In this document: positions 7,140 through 15,634 of the stretch, one piece after another | Layout: each line of letters begins with the position of its first letter | Numbering within the stretch: position 1 is the first letter of the stretch | DNA from: CAZZNQ01 sp964655775 | GTDB lineage: Bacteria; Planctomycetota; Brocadiia; SM23-32 | Direction of reading: 5' to 3' | Length of the DNA stretch: 35,476 bases | Assembly: GCA_964655775.1 (NCBI GenBank) | Contig: CAZZNQ010000037.1 | Coordinates: 1 to 35,476, forward strand | Made by a program: the position numbers and the translations under genes | The notes under the pieces: generated by a model | The model's input: only the letters and a program-made list of their open reading frames with translations | Told to the model about the DNA's origin: nothing | Databases searched by the model: none

Positions 7140-8206
7140 TCAGTCGGCCCGCAACGCGTCCGGCTCCCGAGGTAGTTCACTCAGCACCTCGCATCCGTCC
7201 GAGGTGACCAGCACCATTTCCTCTATTCTAACCCCGACTTGCCCCGGAATATAAACGCCGGGCTCGACAGTGACGATCATGCCCGGCGATAAGGTCGTGT
7301 CGACGCCGGGAGCCAAACGGGGTTCCTCGTGAACGACCAGCCCCACGCCGTGTCCNNNNNNNNNNCGGCGTTGTCAATCACGGAGCGGCCCGCGGCGTCC
7401 ACCTCTCCGCCGGTGGCGCCCGGCTGCAGCTTGTCGAAAACGGCCGCCTGAGCGTCCAACACCACGTCCACCAGCCGACCTAAGTCGGCCTCGATTCTAC
7501 CTTTGCAGAAAACACGTGTCAAGTCGCTGCAATAGCCGGCCAGCCGGGCTCCCCAGTCGAAAAGAACCGGGACGTCTCCTTCCACCGCGGCCTCTCCGGG
7601 CGTGGCGTGGGGCACGCTTGCCCGTGGTCCGACCGCGCAGATTGTGTCGAAGGAGGCACCATCCGCGCCGGCCTCGCGCATGGCGAACTCTAGCCGCGCC
7701 GCGAGCCAGCGTTCTGTGCGTCCGTCTGCCGCCTCGGGCAGGAACTCCAGAAAAGTGCGCTCCGCAAGCCGCAGCGCGGCCTTGATCGCATCGACCTCTT
7801 CGGGCTCCTTGCACATGCGCAGGTCTTCGGCGATGCCGTCCTTCAGGCTCACCAGCTCCACGCCATCGGCCTCGGCGTCGATCGCCTCGAACGCTGCATG
7901 GGTCAGGTTTGCGCCCGTCACGCCCAGCTTCCACACGCCCATCTCTCCGCAGAGCGCGGCCAGCGCCTTCGACAGGGGGCCCTTTCGGCTGATCACGTCG
8001 TCCACCTGCGACTCCGCCTCGGCCTGCTCGACGTAGCGGCTGTCCGTGACGAGCGCGGTGCGCGCGGATCCGAGCAGTAGTCCGCTGTCCAGGCCGGTGA
8101 AACCGCAGAGGTAGCGCACGTTCTCGGCCGCCGGCAGCCAGTAGGCGTCGAGGCCGGCCTCGGACATGCGCTTGCGGAATACCTCAGTGCGGGCGGCGTG
8201 ATTCAA
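7140..8206 (-). CDS. pepQ: M24 family aminopeptidase (Xaa-Pro type), interrupted by an assembly gap
   Basis: Cleaves N-terminal residues next to proline in cytoplasmic peptides. Residues 1-280 are encoded at 7367-8206 and the last 71 at 7140-7355. The ten Ns at 7356-7365 separate them in different frames. The N-terminal creatinase-like domain precedes the pita-bread fold. Metal ligands are visible in FDWGARLAGYCSDLTRVF, GHGVGL, VTVEPGVYIPG and VRIEEMVLVT. The family normally has about ten residues (of the type GYGDYFGHGT) between the two parts, so the protein is probably intact at about 361 residues and the break is an assembly artefact, not a mutation. The start is a TTG with AGGA eight bases upstream. 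A candidate promoter lies at 8251-8280. The gene leads the accB-accC block. pepP and pepQ cannot be separated with certainty. Confidence 0.88.
7356..7365. other. Assembly gap (10 Ns)
   Basis: Ten unresolved bases inside the M24 peptidase gene. Frame arithmetic shows that the true missing length must be 2 modulo 3, so ten is only a placeholder. About 29 bases are expected from the family alignment. Confidence 0.98.
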
Positions 8207-8250
8207 GTTTGCTTTCCTCGTGCGGCTGGTATCGCGGTGCTGAAGCGCAG

Positions 8251-8280
8251 ATTATACGGCCGGCCGCCGAGGGGGCGCAA
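8251..8280 (-). promoter_or_regulatory. Candidate promoter of the pepQ-accB-accC transcript
   Basis: Minus strand: a perfect -10 TATAAT (8251-8256) and a weak -35 TTGCGC (8275-8280), 18 bases apart. The start point would be near 8244, 38 bases before the TTG start. It is divergent from the cca promoter. Confidence 0.5.
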
Positions 8281-8294
8281 ACGAGGCCGCGATC

Positions 8295-8323
8295 TGGAAA
8301 GGCCGTCCGGCGGTGTCTATAAT
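8295..8323 (+). promoter_or_regulatory. Candidate promoter of cca
   Basis: TGGAAA (8295-8300), a 17-base spacer and a perfect TATAAT (8318-8323). Transcription would begin near 8330. A strong GGGAGG at 8326-8331 follows immediately, but the ATG it fits (8338) is out of frame with cca. Confidence 0.55.
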
Positions 8324-8365
8324 CCGGGAGGCGGGGCATGCCGATCCCACAGGCGGGTGCGCAGG

Positions 8366-9703
8366 ATGCAGAAGCCGGAAGACAGCGACTACCTCCTGGC
8401 CGAACGGCTCGTGCGCGAGCTTCAAGGCGCCGGGCATCGGGCGCTGCTGGCCGGCGGCTGCGTGCGCGACATGCTGCGCGGGGAGCGCCCGAGTGATTAC
8501 GACATTGCGACGGATGCAAGCCCGGAGCAGGTCAAAGCGCTCTTCGTCGAGGTGAACGAGGTCGGCAAACAGTTCGGCGTCTGCCGAGTCAGGGCTGACG
8601 GCCTGTGGTTCGAGGTGGCCACTTTCCGCCGCGAATGGGGCTATTCGGACGGACGGCACCCGGACGGAGTCGCATTCTGCGGGCCGGAAGAGGATGCCGC
8701 CCGCCGCGACTTCACCGTCAACGCCATGTTCTACGATCCGGTGCGCGACGACCTGTTGGACCATTTCGGGGGAGTGGCCGACCTGCGGGCGGGCATACTC
8801 CGGGCCGTGGGCGATGCAGAGGAACGCTTCCGCGAGGACCACCTTCGACTGCTGCGCGCCGTCCGGTTCGCGGCGCGGCTTGAATTCAGGATCGAGGCGC
8901 GAACCAGAGAGGCGATCCGTTCGCTGGCCCACACGGTCGCGAACGTTGCACCCGAGCGGTTGCAGCAGGAACTGCGCATCATCCTCACCGACCGCGCCCC
9001 CGCCGACCCGCTGCGTCTCATGGATGACCTGGGCATGCTGTGCGTTATCTTCCCCGAGTTCAGCGATATGAAAGGATGCGAACAGCCGGCCAACTACCAC
9101 CCCGAGGGCGATGTCTTCGTCCACACGATCCTGACCGTAGAGAAGCTCGGGCCGCATCCGGACTTCGAGACGGCGATGGCCGCGCTCCTGCATGATGTCG
9201 GGAAGCCGGAGGCGAGCAAGGAGTCGGAGGAGATGGCGTTTCCGGAGCACTCGCGGATCGGCAGCGAGATGGCCCGGAGCATCTGCGAACGCCTGCGGAT
9301 CTCCAATGCCGAAACCGACCGCATCTGCTGGCTGGTGGATCGGCACCTCTACTTCAAAGACGCGCCCAACATGCGCGAGAGCACACTGAAGAAGCTCTTC
9401 GCGGAACCGGGTTTCGAGCAGCTTGCGGCGATACATCGTGCCGACGCCCTCGCAAGCTGGGGAAACCTGGAGACCTACAACTACGTGATGAAGCGCCGCG
9501 AGGAGATGCCCGAGGAGGAGGCGAAGCCACCCAGGCTGGTCACCGGGTACGATCTGATCGAAATGGGCTACGAACCCGGGCCGATGTTCTCCGACGTGCT
9601 GGAGCAGGTTCGGGATGCGCAACTGGAAGGCAATGTTGCGGACCGGCCGGACGCGCGCAGGCTCGCCCGTCGCCTCGCCGAGGAACACTCCAAGTCGAGT
9701 TGA
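8366..9703 (+). CDS. cca: CCA tRNA nucleotidyltransferase / poly(A) polymerase family protein with HD domain
   Basis: 445 residues of the class II nucleotidyltransferase family, which adds or repairs the tRNA 3' CCA end or polyadenylates RNA. LLAGGCVRDMLRG and SDYDIATDASPEQV hold the catalytic acidic pair. RRDFTVNAMFYDP, RFREDHLRLLRAVRFAARL and IEARTREAI follow. A C-terminal HD phosphohydrolase-like domain (HTILTVEKL, ALLHDVGKPEAS, SRIGSEMA) is typical of the bacterial poly(A)/CCA-adding group. Substrate specificity cannot be read by eye. The ATG at 8366 has only a short AGG beside it, and an in-frame GTG at 8357 is possible. The best ribosome binding site (8326-8331) serves an out-of-frame ATG at 8338. 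It is convergent with lgt, with a 14-base gap. Confidence 0.9.
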   Translation: MQKPEDSDYLLAERLVRELQGAGHRALLAGGCVRDMLRGERPSDYDIATDASPEQVKALFVEVNEVGKQFGVCRVRADGLWFEVATFRREWGYSDGRHPDGVAFCGPEEDAARRDFTVNAMFYDPVRDDLLDHFGGVADLRAGILRAVGDAEERFREDHLRLLRAVRFAARLEFRIEARTREAIRSLAHTVANVAPERLQQELRIILTDRAPADPLRLMDDLGMLCVIFPEFSDMKGCEQPANYHPEGDVFVHTILTVEKLGPHPDFETAMAALLHDVGKPEASKESEEMAFPEHSRIGSEMARSICERLRISNAETDRICWLVDRHLYFKDAPNMRESTLKKLFAEPGFEQLAAIHRADALASWGNLETYNYVMKRREEMPEEEAKPPRLVTGYDLIEMGYEPGPMFSDVLEQVRDAQLEGNVADRPDARRLARRLAEEHSKSS

Positions 9704-9717
9704 CGAAGAGGGCGGCG

Positions 9718-10638
9718 CTAGTCGGGATTCGGTTCCGTCTGTTCCAGCGGAGTCCACGGCTCGGGCAGCGGCACGCGCGGAAGCCGGCTGCTCCGGATCA
9801 GCATGGCGATGCCCACAACGGCGGCAGTCCCCGCTAGAAGCTGGAAAAGAGTGAGCCCACCCGCGAGAGGCATGGGCTCGTGGTCGCCGCGAAAGAACTC
9901 GTTGATGAAGCGCGCGGTGCCGTAGAGCGCCAGGTAGGCCCAGCCGACGTCGCCCGGACGGCGCCGGTGACGCCAGACGTAGGTCAGCACACCAAAGATC
10001 ACGAGGTTATAGCCAACCGCGAAGAGCTGCGTGGGGTATACGGGCAGCGAATGGGTGTCCGAGGCCGTAACCAGCCCCTCGGCCAAGTGATGCTGATAGG
10101 GAAGGCTGCCGACAATGTGCGAGCCCTCCTGACCGTGGCCGGATACCTCCTCAAGTATCCGGGGGAAGCGCACCCCGACACATGTCGACGTCGCTCTGCC
10201 GAAGCAGCATCCGTTCAGGAAGCAGCCCATGCGTCCGAAGGCGTGCCCGAGCGGTACGAGGCCGGCTGCTGTGTCCAGCGTGGTCATCAGGGGCAGGCCG
10301 CGGGCGAGAATGGTTGCCAGCAGTGCGGCGCCGCCGCCCATCAGTCCCCCGAAGAACGAAAGACCGCCCAGATCCAGACGGATGATCGTCGACGGGTCCT
10401 GCGAGAAGTTCTCCCAGAACTCGATCACGTAGAACAGGCGCGCACCGATGATGCCGCCAAGCAGCATGAACGTCGCCGCGTCGAACAACGCGTTCGGGTC
10501 CAAGCCGCGTTTGGCGCCCCGGCGCCGCAGCAGCCACAGGCAGAGCAGGAATCCCAGGAGGATCATCGCCCCGTAAGATGCCACCGGGATGCTCTTGTCG
10601 GTCAGAGGGACCGGGACCCTGAAAAGCTCGGGGTGCAT
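9718..10638 (-). CDS. lgt: Prolipoprotein diacylglyceryl transferase
   Basis: 306-residue polytopic inner-membrane enzyme that transfers diacylglycerol from phosphatidylglycerol to the lipobox Cys of prolipoproteins. Family marks are GGLSFFGGLMGG, the signature GHAFGRMGCFLNGCCFG, YPTQLF and RFINEFFRGDHEP. About seven hydrophobic segments are visible. An extra stretch after the signature (EEVSGHGQEGSHIVGSLPY) is somewhat longer than in E. coli. GAGG lies eight bases upstream of the ATG. It lies 17 bases downstream of panC on the same strand, so they are probably co-transcribed although the functions are unrelated. Confidence 0.95.
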   Translation of the reverse strand: MHPELFRVPVPLTDKSIPVASYGAMILLGFLLCLWLLRRRGAKRGLDPNALFDAATFMLLGGIIGARLFYVIEFWENFSQDPSTIIRLDLGGLSFFGGLMGGGAALLATILARGLPLMTTLDTAAGLVPLGHAFGRMGCFLNGCCFGRATSTCVGVRFPRILEEVSGHGQEGSHIVGSLPYQHHLAEGLVTASDTHSLPVYPTQLFAVGYNLVIFGVLTYVWRHRRRPGDVGWAYLALYGTARFINEFFRGDHEPMPLAGGLTLFQLLAGTAAVVGIAMLIRSSRLPRVPLPEPWTPLEQTEPNPD

Positions 10639-10655
10639 GCGTATCGCCTCAGTGG

Positions 10656-11522
10656 TCAGGACACGTAGTCGTTCGGGTTCAGCGGCACATTGTCGATCAG
10701 GCGGGTGTCTCCCACGCGGACGGCCAGCACCGCGACCGCGCCGGCCCCGGCGACCTCCAGCGCCCGCATCGTGCTCCCGTCGACGACCTCAGCATACTCG
10801 ATCTGCGCCAGCGGCTCACGGGATATCACTGCGCGCATCGCCTCCCGCAGTGTATCCGCATTGGTCTCGCCGGAGCCGACCAGCCTGCGGGCCTCCGCCA
10901 AGGCGTGGTACAGGCACGTTGCCTGCTGCCGCTCGACATCGCTCAGGTAGGCGTTGCGCGAACTCAGGGCAAGCCCGTCCGGCTCGCGGATCGTCGGCAT
11001 CACGCGTACCTCGATGGGGATGTTCAGGTCCGCCACCATCCGTCGTATTACCACCGTCTGCTGGAAGTCCTTCCGGCCGAAGTAGGCGCGGCCGGCCGGC
11101 ACGGTGTTGAACAGCTTACAGACTATGGTGCAGACACCCTCGAAGTGCCCGGGCCTGAGCCTGCCCTCCAGCACCTCGGCCGGTCCACCGGGGCGGACGG
11201 TGGTGCAGGAGCCGTCGGGATACATGGAGCGATCACTCGGACAGAACACGAGATCGGCACCGGCGGAGTCGGCCGCTGCGCAGTCGTCGTCCAGTCGGCG
11301 CGGGTACTCGTCGAAGTCCTCCCCCGGGCCGAACTGGGTGGGGTTCACGTAGATGCTGACCACGGTGCGATCGCATTCGCCGGCGGAGGCCCGAATCAGG
11401 CTCGCGTGTCCCGCGTGCAAAGCGCCCATCGTGGGAACGAACCCAACTGTAAGGCCCTCGGATCGCCAGGTTAGTACCTGGTCTCGGGTCTCTTGGGGGC
11501 TGTGGCTGCGTTTGACCGGCAT
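10656..11522 (-). CDS. panC: Pantothenate synthetase
   Basis: 288 residues. Joins pantoate and beta-alanine with ATP to make pantothenate, a coenzyme A precursor. FVPTMGALHAGHASLI contains the HIGH-like nucleotide motif (about 36-39). YVNPTQFGPGEDFDEYPR, GRLRPGHFEGVCTIVCKLFN, YFGRKDFQQ and the KMSKS-like ALSSRNAYLS are all in the expected order. The final 30 residues are the small C-terminal domain. No Shine-Dalgarno sequence precedes the ATG. panB and panD are not in the window; coaE, further along CoA synthesis, is at 31422. lgt follows. Confidence 0.96.
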   Translation of the reverse strand: MPVKRSHSPQETRDQVLTWRSEGLTVGFVPTMGALHAGHASLIRASAGECDRTVVSIYVNPTQFGPGEDFDEYPRRLDDDCAAADSAGADLVFCPSDRSMYPDGSCTTVRPGGPAEVLEGRLRPGHFEGVCTIVCKLFNTVPAGRAYFGRKDFQQTVVIRRMVADLNIPIEVRVMPTIREPDGLALSSRNAYLSDVERQQATCLYHALAEARRLVGSGETNADTLREAMRAVISREPLAQIEYAEVVDGSTMRALEVAGAGAVAVLAVRVGDTRLIDNVPLNPNDYVS

Positions 11523-11780
11523 GGATCAGACGTATGTGCGCCGGTCGCTTCGCTGCGCGCGCCACCTGGCACCGGTCGGCACGCCGGCAATGGGGCGGAC
11601 AGGGAAGGTCCGGGGAAGCACCCTGGGGGACATGTCCTCGATCTCGGAGTATTCAGGCGTCGCGCTCTCGCGGACCCGCTGCTCGCGCGCCCACACGGTC
11701 TGCAGACCTCCACCACTCTCGCACATGGCTGCCGCCTCGACAACAGATGTAGCTATGAACTCCTCCGGGCAACATTATAT

Positions 11781-11799
11781 GCCACGGCGGAGCCGTGGC
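11781..11799. repeat. Perfect 8-bp hairpin with GGA loop
   Basis: GCCACGGC-GGA-GCCGTGGC, a perfect inverted repeat without a T tract on either strand. It lies 50 bases upstream of the uvrA-like promoter. It may be a binding site, an RNA processing hairpin or a dispersed repeat; the sequence does not decide. Confidence 0.5.
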
Positions 11800-11845
11800 A
11801 AGGCGAAAGAGTGGGCGTCCTCGGAGTGGAGTCGCTGGCGCCCGA

Positions 11846-11854
11846 TGCTATAAT
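11846..11854 (+). promoter_or_regulatory. Extended -10 promoter of the uvrA-like gene
   Basis: TGCTATAAT is a perfect extended -10 element. No good -35 sits 16-18 bases upstream, which is usual for extended -10 promoters. Transcription would start near 11861, giving a leader of about 38 bases to the GTG at 11899. Confidence 0.6.
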
Positions 11855-11898
11855 GGATGGTTTAGGTCGACTTTAGAACTCCCTCCGTGGGGCGTTGC

Positions 11899-14670
11899 GT
11901 GTCTTCTAACAATGTCATCAGAGCCCGGGGTGTCCGGGTGCACAATCTGAAGAGCATCGATGTCGATGTTCCGCGGGGGAAGTACGTCGCCGTGACGGGG
12001 GTGAGCGGAAGCGGCATGTCCAGCCTGGCGTTCGACACGCTCTATGCCGAGGGGCAGAGGCGCTATGTCGAGTCGTTCAGCGCCTACGCGCGGCAGTTCC
12101 TGGAGCGGATGGACAAGCCGGACGTGGACAAGGTGGAGAACATCCCCCCGGCAATCGCGATAGAGCAGAAGAACCCCGTCAAGAACCGCCGATCCACCGT
12201 GGGCACCGCCACCGAGCTGAACGACTACATGCGACTGCTCTGGGCCAGAATCGGGCGGCCGTTCTGCCCGGACTGCGGCCGGGAGATCGTGGCCTACTCC
12301 GTCGGCCGCGCGGCGGACGTGGTGATGGAGCTGCCGGAGGGCGCCCGCTTCATGATCTCGTTTCCGGTGGACGTTACCGAGAAACTGAGCGTGAGCGAAC
12401 AGGCGGAGCGCATCCGGGAGATGGGCTTCGTGAGGCTTCTGGTGGACGGGGAAGTGGCCGATATCACTGCTGACGCCGAGAATGCCTTCCAGGGTGACAG
12501 CGAAGTTGAGGTGCTGGTCGACCGGCTGGCCATGAGCGAAGACCTGCGGCCCCGCCTGAGCGAAGCCATCGAGACCGCTTTCAAGCTCGGAAAGGGACGC
12601 TGCAACGTCCACGTGCTGGACGGGCGGACCATGAACTTCCTGAACCGCCTGGAGTGCGCGAACTGTGGCCGCGAAATCCTGCACGTGACACCTCAGCTCT
12701 TCTCGTTCAACAGCCCTCTCGGCGCCTGCGAGACTTGCTCCGGCTACGGTGCCACCATTGACATCAGTCGCCACCGCGTGGTGCCGGATCCTACGCTCTC
12801 GCTGCGGGACGGTGCGATCGCGCCCTGGACCACCGACAGCACCCAGGAATGCATGGAGCAGTTGCTGGAAGGAGCCCCGGAGTCCGGGATACCAATAGAC
12901 GTGCCGTGGGAGGACCTGGAGCCTTGGCAGCGCGACGCGGTCTTCGACGGCACCGACGACTTCTACGGCGTGATGGATTTCTTCGAATGGCAGCGGGGGC
13001 GCAAGTACAAGCTGCACGTGCGCGTACTGCTCAGCCGGTACCGCAGTTACTCCACCTGTCCGGATTGCCGCGGGACGCGGCTGAAGCCGGACGCCCGGGC
13101 GATCCGTATCGGTGGACTGAACATTGCCGACGTGAGCGGGATGACGATTGACGACGCGCTGCGGTTCTTCGAGGAGGAGACCGAACTCACCGGATACGAG
13201 ATGGAGGTGGGCGAACTGCTGCTGAGGGAGATACGCAATCGCCTGCGCTGCCTGCGCGACATAGGCCTGGGATACCTGACGCTGGACCGCCTGACGCGCA
13301 CGCTGAGCGGCGGCGAGATGCAGCGCGTGAACCTGACCACCAGCCTCGGTTCCGCGCTGGTCAACACGCTTTACATCCTGGACGAGCCAAGCGTGGGCCT
13401 GCACGCCCGCGACTCGGAGCGACTCATCAACATCCTCAGCAACCTGCGGGACTGTGGGAACACGGTGCTGGTGGTCGAGCACGACCGGCAGATCATCGAG
13501 GCGGCGGACCACTCCCTGGACCTTGGGCCCGGGGCCGGGGAACACGGCGGGCGGCTGGTGTACGCGGGGCCGATGGCCGGACTGCGAGAGTGCGACGCTT
13601 CGGTCACCGGCGCCTATCTGCGCGGCGAGAAACGGATACCCACCCCCGAGAGCCGCCGCAAGCCCGGGCCCCGACGCATCATCCTGAACGGCGCCTCAGA
13701 ACACAACCTGAAGCACGTGGACGTCGAGTTCCCCCTCGGGCTGTTCATCTGCGTCACCGGCGTGAGCGGCAGCGGCAAGAGCACGCTGGTGCACGACACC
13801 CTGTACGGTGCCATTAAGAGGCGCAAGCCGGGCGGTTACGCCGAGGAGATCGGCCCGCACGATGCCCTCATCAACGCAGATCTCGTGGACGACGTGATCC
13901 TGGTCGACCAGAACCCCATCGGTCTGACGCCGCGCTCGAACCCGGTCACCTACATCAAGGCATACACCGAGATTCGGAATCTGTTCTCCCGGACCAGGGA
14001 CGCCCGGATCCGGAACCTGGAGCCGGGCGCCTTTTCGTTCAACACGCCGGGCGGCCGGTGTGAGGCGTGCGAAGGCGCTGGCAGCATCAAGGTGGACATG
14101 CAGTTCCTGGCGGACGTGTATGTCACCTGCGACCTTTGCGGGGGCAAGCGCTTCCACAAGAACGTCCTTGCGGTGAAGTACAAGGGCCGGTCCATTCACG
14201 ACGTGCTGATGATGACCGTGGACGACGCCCTCGCCTTCTTCCGCGAACACAAGAAGATAGTCCGTCGGCTGCGCTACCTGAGCCGCACCGGTCTGGGCTA
14301 CGTGCGGCTGGGCCAGCCGGCCAACACCCTCAGCGGCGGCGAGGCCCAGCGCCTGAAGCTCGCCACTCATATGGCGGCGGGAAGCAAGGATCGGCTGATG
14401 TTCATCTTCGACGAGCCGACCGTGGGCCTGCACTTCGACGACGTGCGCAAGCTGCTTTCGTGCTTCCAGTCGTTGGTGGACGCCGGCCACACCGTGCTGG
14501 TGGTGGAGCACAACCTGGATGTGGTGAAGTACGCCGACTACGTGATCGACCTTGGACCGGAGCAGGGGGATGAGGGGGGAGAGGTGGTCGTGGCCGGCAC
14601 GCCGGAGGATGTCGCCGCCTGTGAGCGGAGCCACACGGGCCGATTTCTGAGGGAGGTCCTGGAGCGGTAA
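11899..14670 (+). CDS. uvrA: UvrA-family ABC ATPase with altered first Walker A motif
   Basis: 923 residues, the usual UvrA length, with two ABC modules and zinc-finger cysteines (CPDCG, CANCG, CETCSGYG, CEACEGAG, CDLCGGKRF). UvrA dimers detect DNA damage and load UvrB in nucleotide excision repair. The first Walker A reads GVSGSGMSSL: Met replaces the invariant Lys (codon 12016-12018). The second, GVSGSGKSTL, is intact. Both signatures (LSGGEMQR, LSGGEAQR) and Walker B motifs (ILDEPS, IFDEPT) are present. Several stretches (KLHVRVLLSRYRSY, LGSALVNTLYILDEPSVGL, TYIKAYTEIRNLF) look more like UvrA paralogs than canonical UvrA. Start: the GTG at 11899 has GGGGC seven bases upstream, whereas the GTG at 11887 has no such site. 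No uvrB or uvrC is nearby. Family certain; repair function unproven. Confidence 0.9.
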   Translation: MSSNNVIRARGVRVHNLKSIDVDVPRGKYVAVTGVSGSGMSSLAFDTLYAEGQRRYVESFSAYARQFLERMDKPDVDKVENIPPAIAIEQKNPVKNRRSTVGTATELNDYMRLLWARIGRPFCPDCGREIVAYSVGRAADVVMELPEGARFMISFPVDVTEKLSVSEQAERIREMGFVRLLVDGEVADITADAENAFQGDSEVEVLVDRLAMSEDLRPRLSEAIETAFKLGKGRCNVHVLDGRTMNFLNRLECANCGREILHVTPQLFSFNSPLGACETCSGYGATIDISRHRVVPDPTLSLRDGAIAPWTTDSTQECMEQLLEGAPESGIPIDVPWEDLEPWQRDAVFDGTDDFYGVMDFFEWQRGRKYKLHVRVLLSRYRSYSTCPDCRGTRLKPDARAIRIGGLNIADVSGMTIDDALRFFEEETELTGYEMEVGELLLREIRNRLRCLRDIGLGYLTLDRLTRTLSGGEMQRVNLTTSLGSALVNTLYILDEPSVGLHARDSERLINILSNLRDCGNTVLVVEHDRQIIEAADHSLDLGPGAGEHGGRLVYAGPMAGLRECDASVTGAYLRGEKRIPTPESRRKPGPRRIILNGASEHNLKHVDVEFPLGLFICVTGVSGSGKSTLVHDTLYGAIKRRKPGGYAEEIGPHDALINADLVDDVILVDQNPIGLTPRSNPVTYIKAYTEIRNLFSRTRDARIRNLEPGAFSFNTPGGRCEACEGAGSIKVDMQFLADVYVTCDLCGGKRFHKNVLAVKYKGRSIHDVLMMTVDDALAFFREHKKIVRRLRYLSRTGLGYVRLGQPANTLSGGEAQRLKLATHMAAGSKDRLMFIFDEPTVGLHFDDVRKLLSCFQSLVDAGHTVLVVEHNLDVVKYADYVIDLGPEQGDEGGEVVVAGTPEDVAACERSHTGRFLREVLER

Positions 14671-14766
14671 TACCAGGATGCGGCCGGCTTGGGAGTTGCA
14701 TCGTGACGATCTTACGTTAGCATATCACAAAACCCCAATACCGGGCACTCTATACGACGGCGGCAG

Positions 14767-15591
14767 ATGACGGATAAGGCAGTGATCCTCGCCCGCGGCT
14801 TGGGCACCAGGATGCGGAAGGCGGCGGACGACGTGGCGCTGGACGGGCGGCGCGCCGAGTTGGCGGGGCGCGGGCTAAAGGTGCTGATGCCGATCCACGG
14901 AAGGCCGTTCCTGGATTACATCGTTGACAGCCTGATCCGGGCCGGCATACGGCGCATCTGCTTTGTGATCGCTCCCGACGCGGACCTGATGCGCCGAGAG
15001 GCCGATCGCATGGCGAAGGCGTCCCGCGCCGAGGTAACCTGCTCCGTCCAGGCGAAGCCGTTGGGCACGGCCGACGCGGTGCTCGCGGCGGAGGCATTCG
15101 CTGCCGGCGACAGCTTCGTGATGTGCAACGGCGATAACCTGTATCCCGACGCCGCGCTGGCGCGGCTGGCGGAGTGCGAGGATGGCGTGTGCCGGATAGT
15201 GGCGTTCGACCGCGACGCCCTGGTTGTGGAGGGCAACATCTCCAAGGAGAGGATTCGGCACTTCGCCGTTGTGACCGCCTCCGACGGCTGCGACTTGCTG
15301 GGCATTGTGGAGAAGCCCGATGATCCTGAGCAGTATGCGCGAGATGGACGGCTCTGGGTGAACATGAACCTGTATCGGTTTACGCCCGGGATATTCGACG
15401 CGTGTCGCAGCATCGAGCCGGACCCCGATCGCGGCGAATTGGAGCTGACGGCGGCGGTCGCAACGATGCTGGAATCCGAAGAGGGCGGTTTTCTGGTGGA
15501 GTTCTGCTCGGACGGCGTGCTGGATCTTACCACCCGTGCAGACGTGGGTGCGGTGGAAGCCGCTCTGGTCGGGAGAGAACTGAGCTTCTGA
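14767..15591 (+). CDS. Sugar-phosphate nucleotidyltransferase family protein
   Basis: 274 residues with the Rossmann-like NTP transferase fold that couples a sugar 1-phosphate to a nucleotide. ARGLGTRMR is the pyrophosphorylase loop, followed by an unusually long insert before the KVLMPIHGRPFLDYI segment. QAKPLGTADAVLAAE, CNGDNLYP (metal-binding Asp), GIVEKPDD, WVNMNLYRF and GELELTAAV follow in the normal order. This resembles glucose-1-phosphate thymidylyl- or uridylyltransferases, but the exact sugar and nucleotide are undetermined. There is no left-handed beta-helix domain, so it is not a GlmU-type fusion. The PHP gene follows after 43 bases. No polysaccharide cluster surrounds it. Confidence 0.85.
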   Translation: MTDKAVILARGLGTRMRKAADDVALDGRRAELAGRGLKVLMPIHGRPFLDYIVDSLIRAGIRRICFVIAPDADLMRREADRMAKASRAEVTCSVQAKPLGTADAVLAAEAFAAGDSFVMCNGDNLYPDAALARLAECEDGVCRIVAFDRDALVVEGNISKERIRHFAVVTASDGCDLLGIVEKPDDPEQYARDGRLWVNMNLYRFTPGIFDACRSIEPDPDRGELELTAAVATMLESEEGGFLVEFCSDGVLDLTTRADVGAVEAALVGRELSF

Positions 15592-15634
15592 CCGCATGGG
15601 CGCCGTTTGAGGCGCTGAGCGAAGGGGAGGCCGA

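Larger units (their letters stand above)
11523..11886. other. Intergenic region between panC and the uvrA-like gene
   Basis: 364 bases without a convincing gene. Overlapping frames here give Arg/Pro/Ser-rich translations with no recognisable motif. It contains the hairpin at 11781-11799 and an extended -10 promoter at 11846-11854. Nothing tRNA-like or riboswitch-like is apparent. Confidence 0.6.

Noticed and set aside
7140..8206. Pseudogene interpretation of the split M24 aminopeptidase
   Set aside because: The break coincides with the N run, and both halves keep their metal ligands, so an assembly gap explains it.
8252..9757. Long 501-codon minus-strand frame opposite cca
   Set aside because: The cca frame on the plus strand carries all catalytic motifs; the opposite frame is a shadow without motifs and would also cover the divergent promoters.
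11353..11876. Several open frames on both strands in the panC to uvrA gap
   Set aside because: They overlap panC in other frames or are Arg/Ser/Pro-rich with no motif; they look like GC-rich shadow frames.
11848..13545. Long 565-codon minus-strand frame opposite the uvrA-like gene
   Set aside because: His/Val/Gln-rich translation without motifs, opposite a gene with clear ABC ATPase signatures; typical antisense frame in GC-rich DNA.
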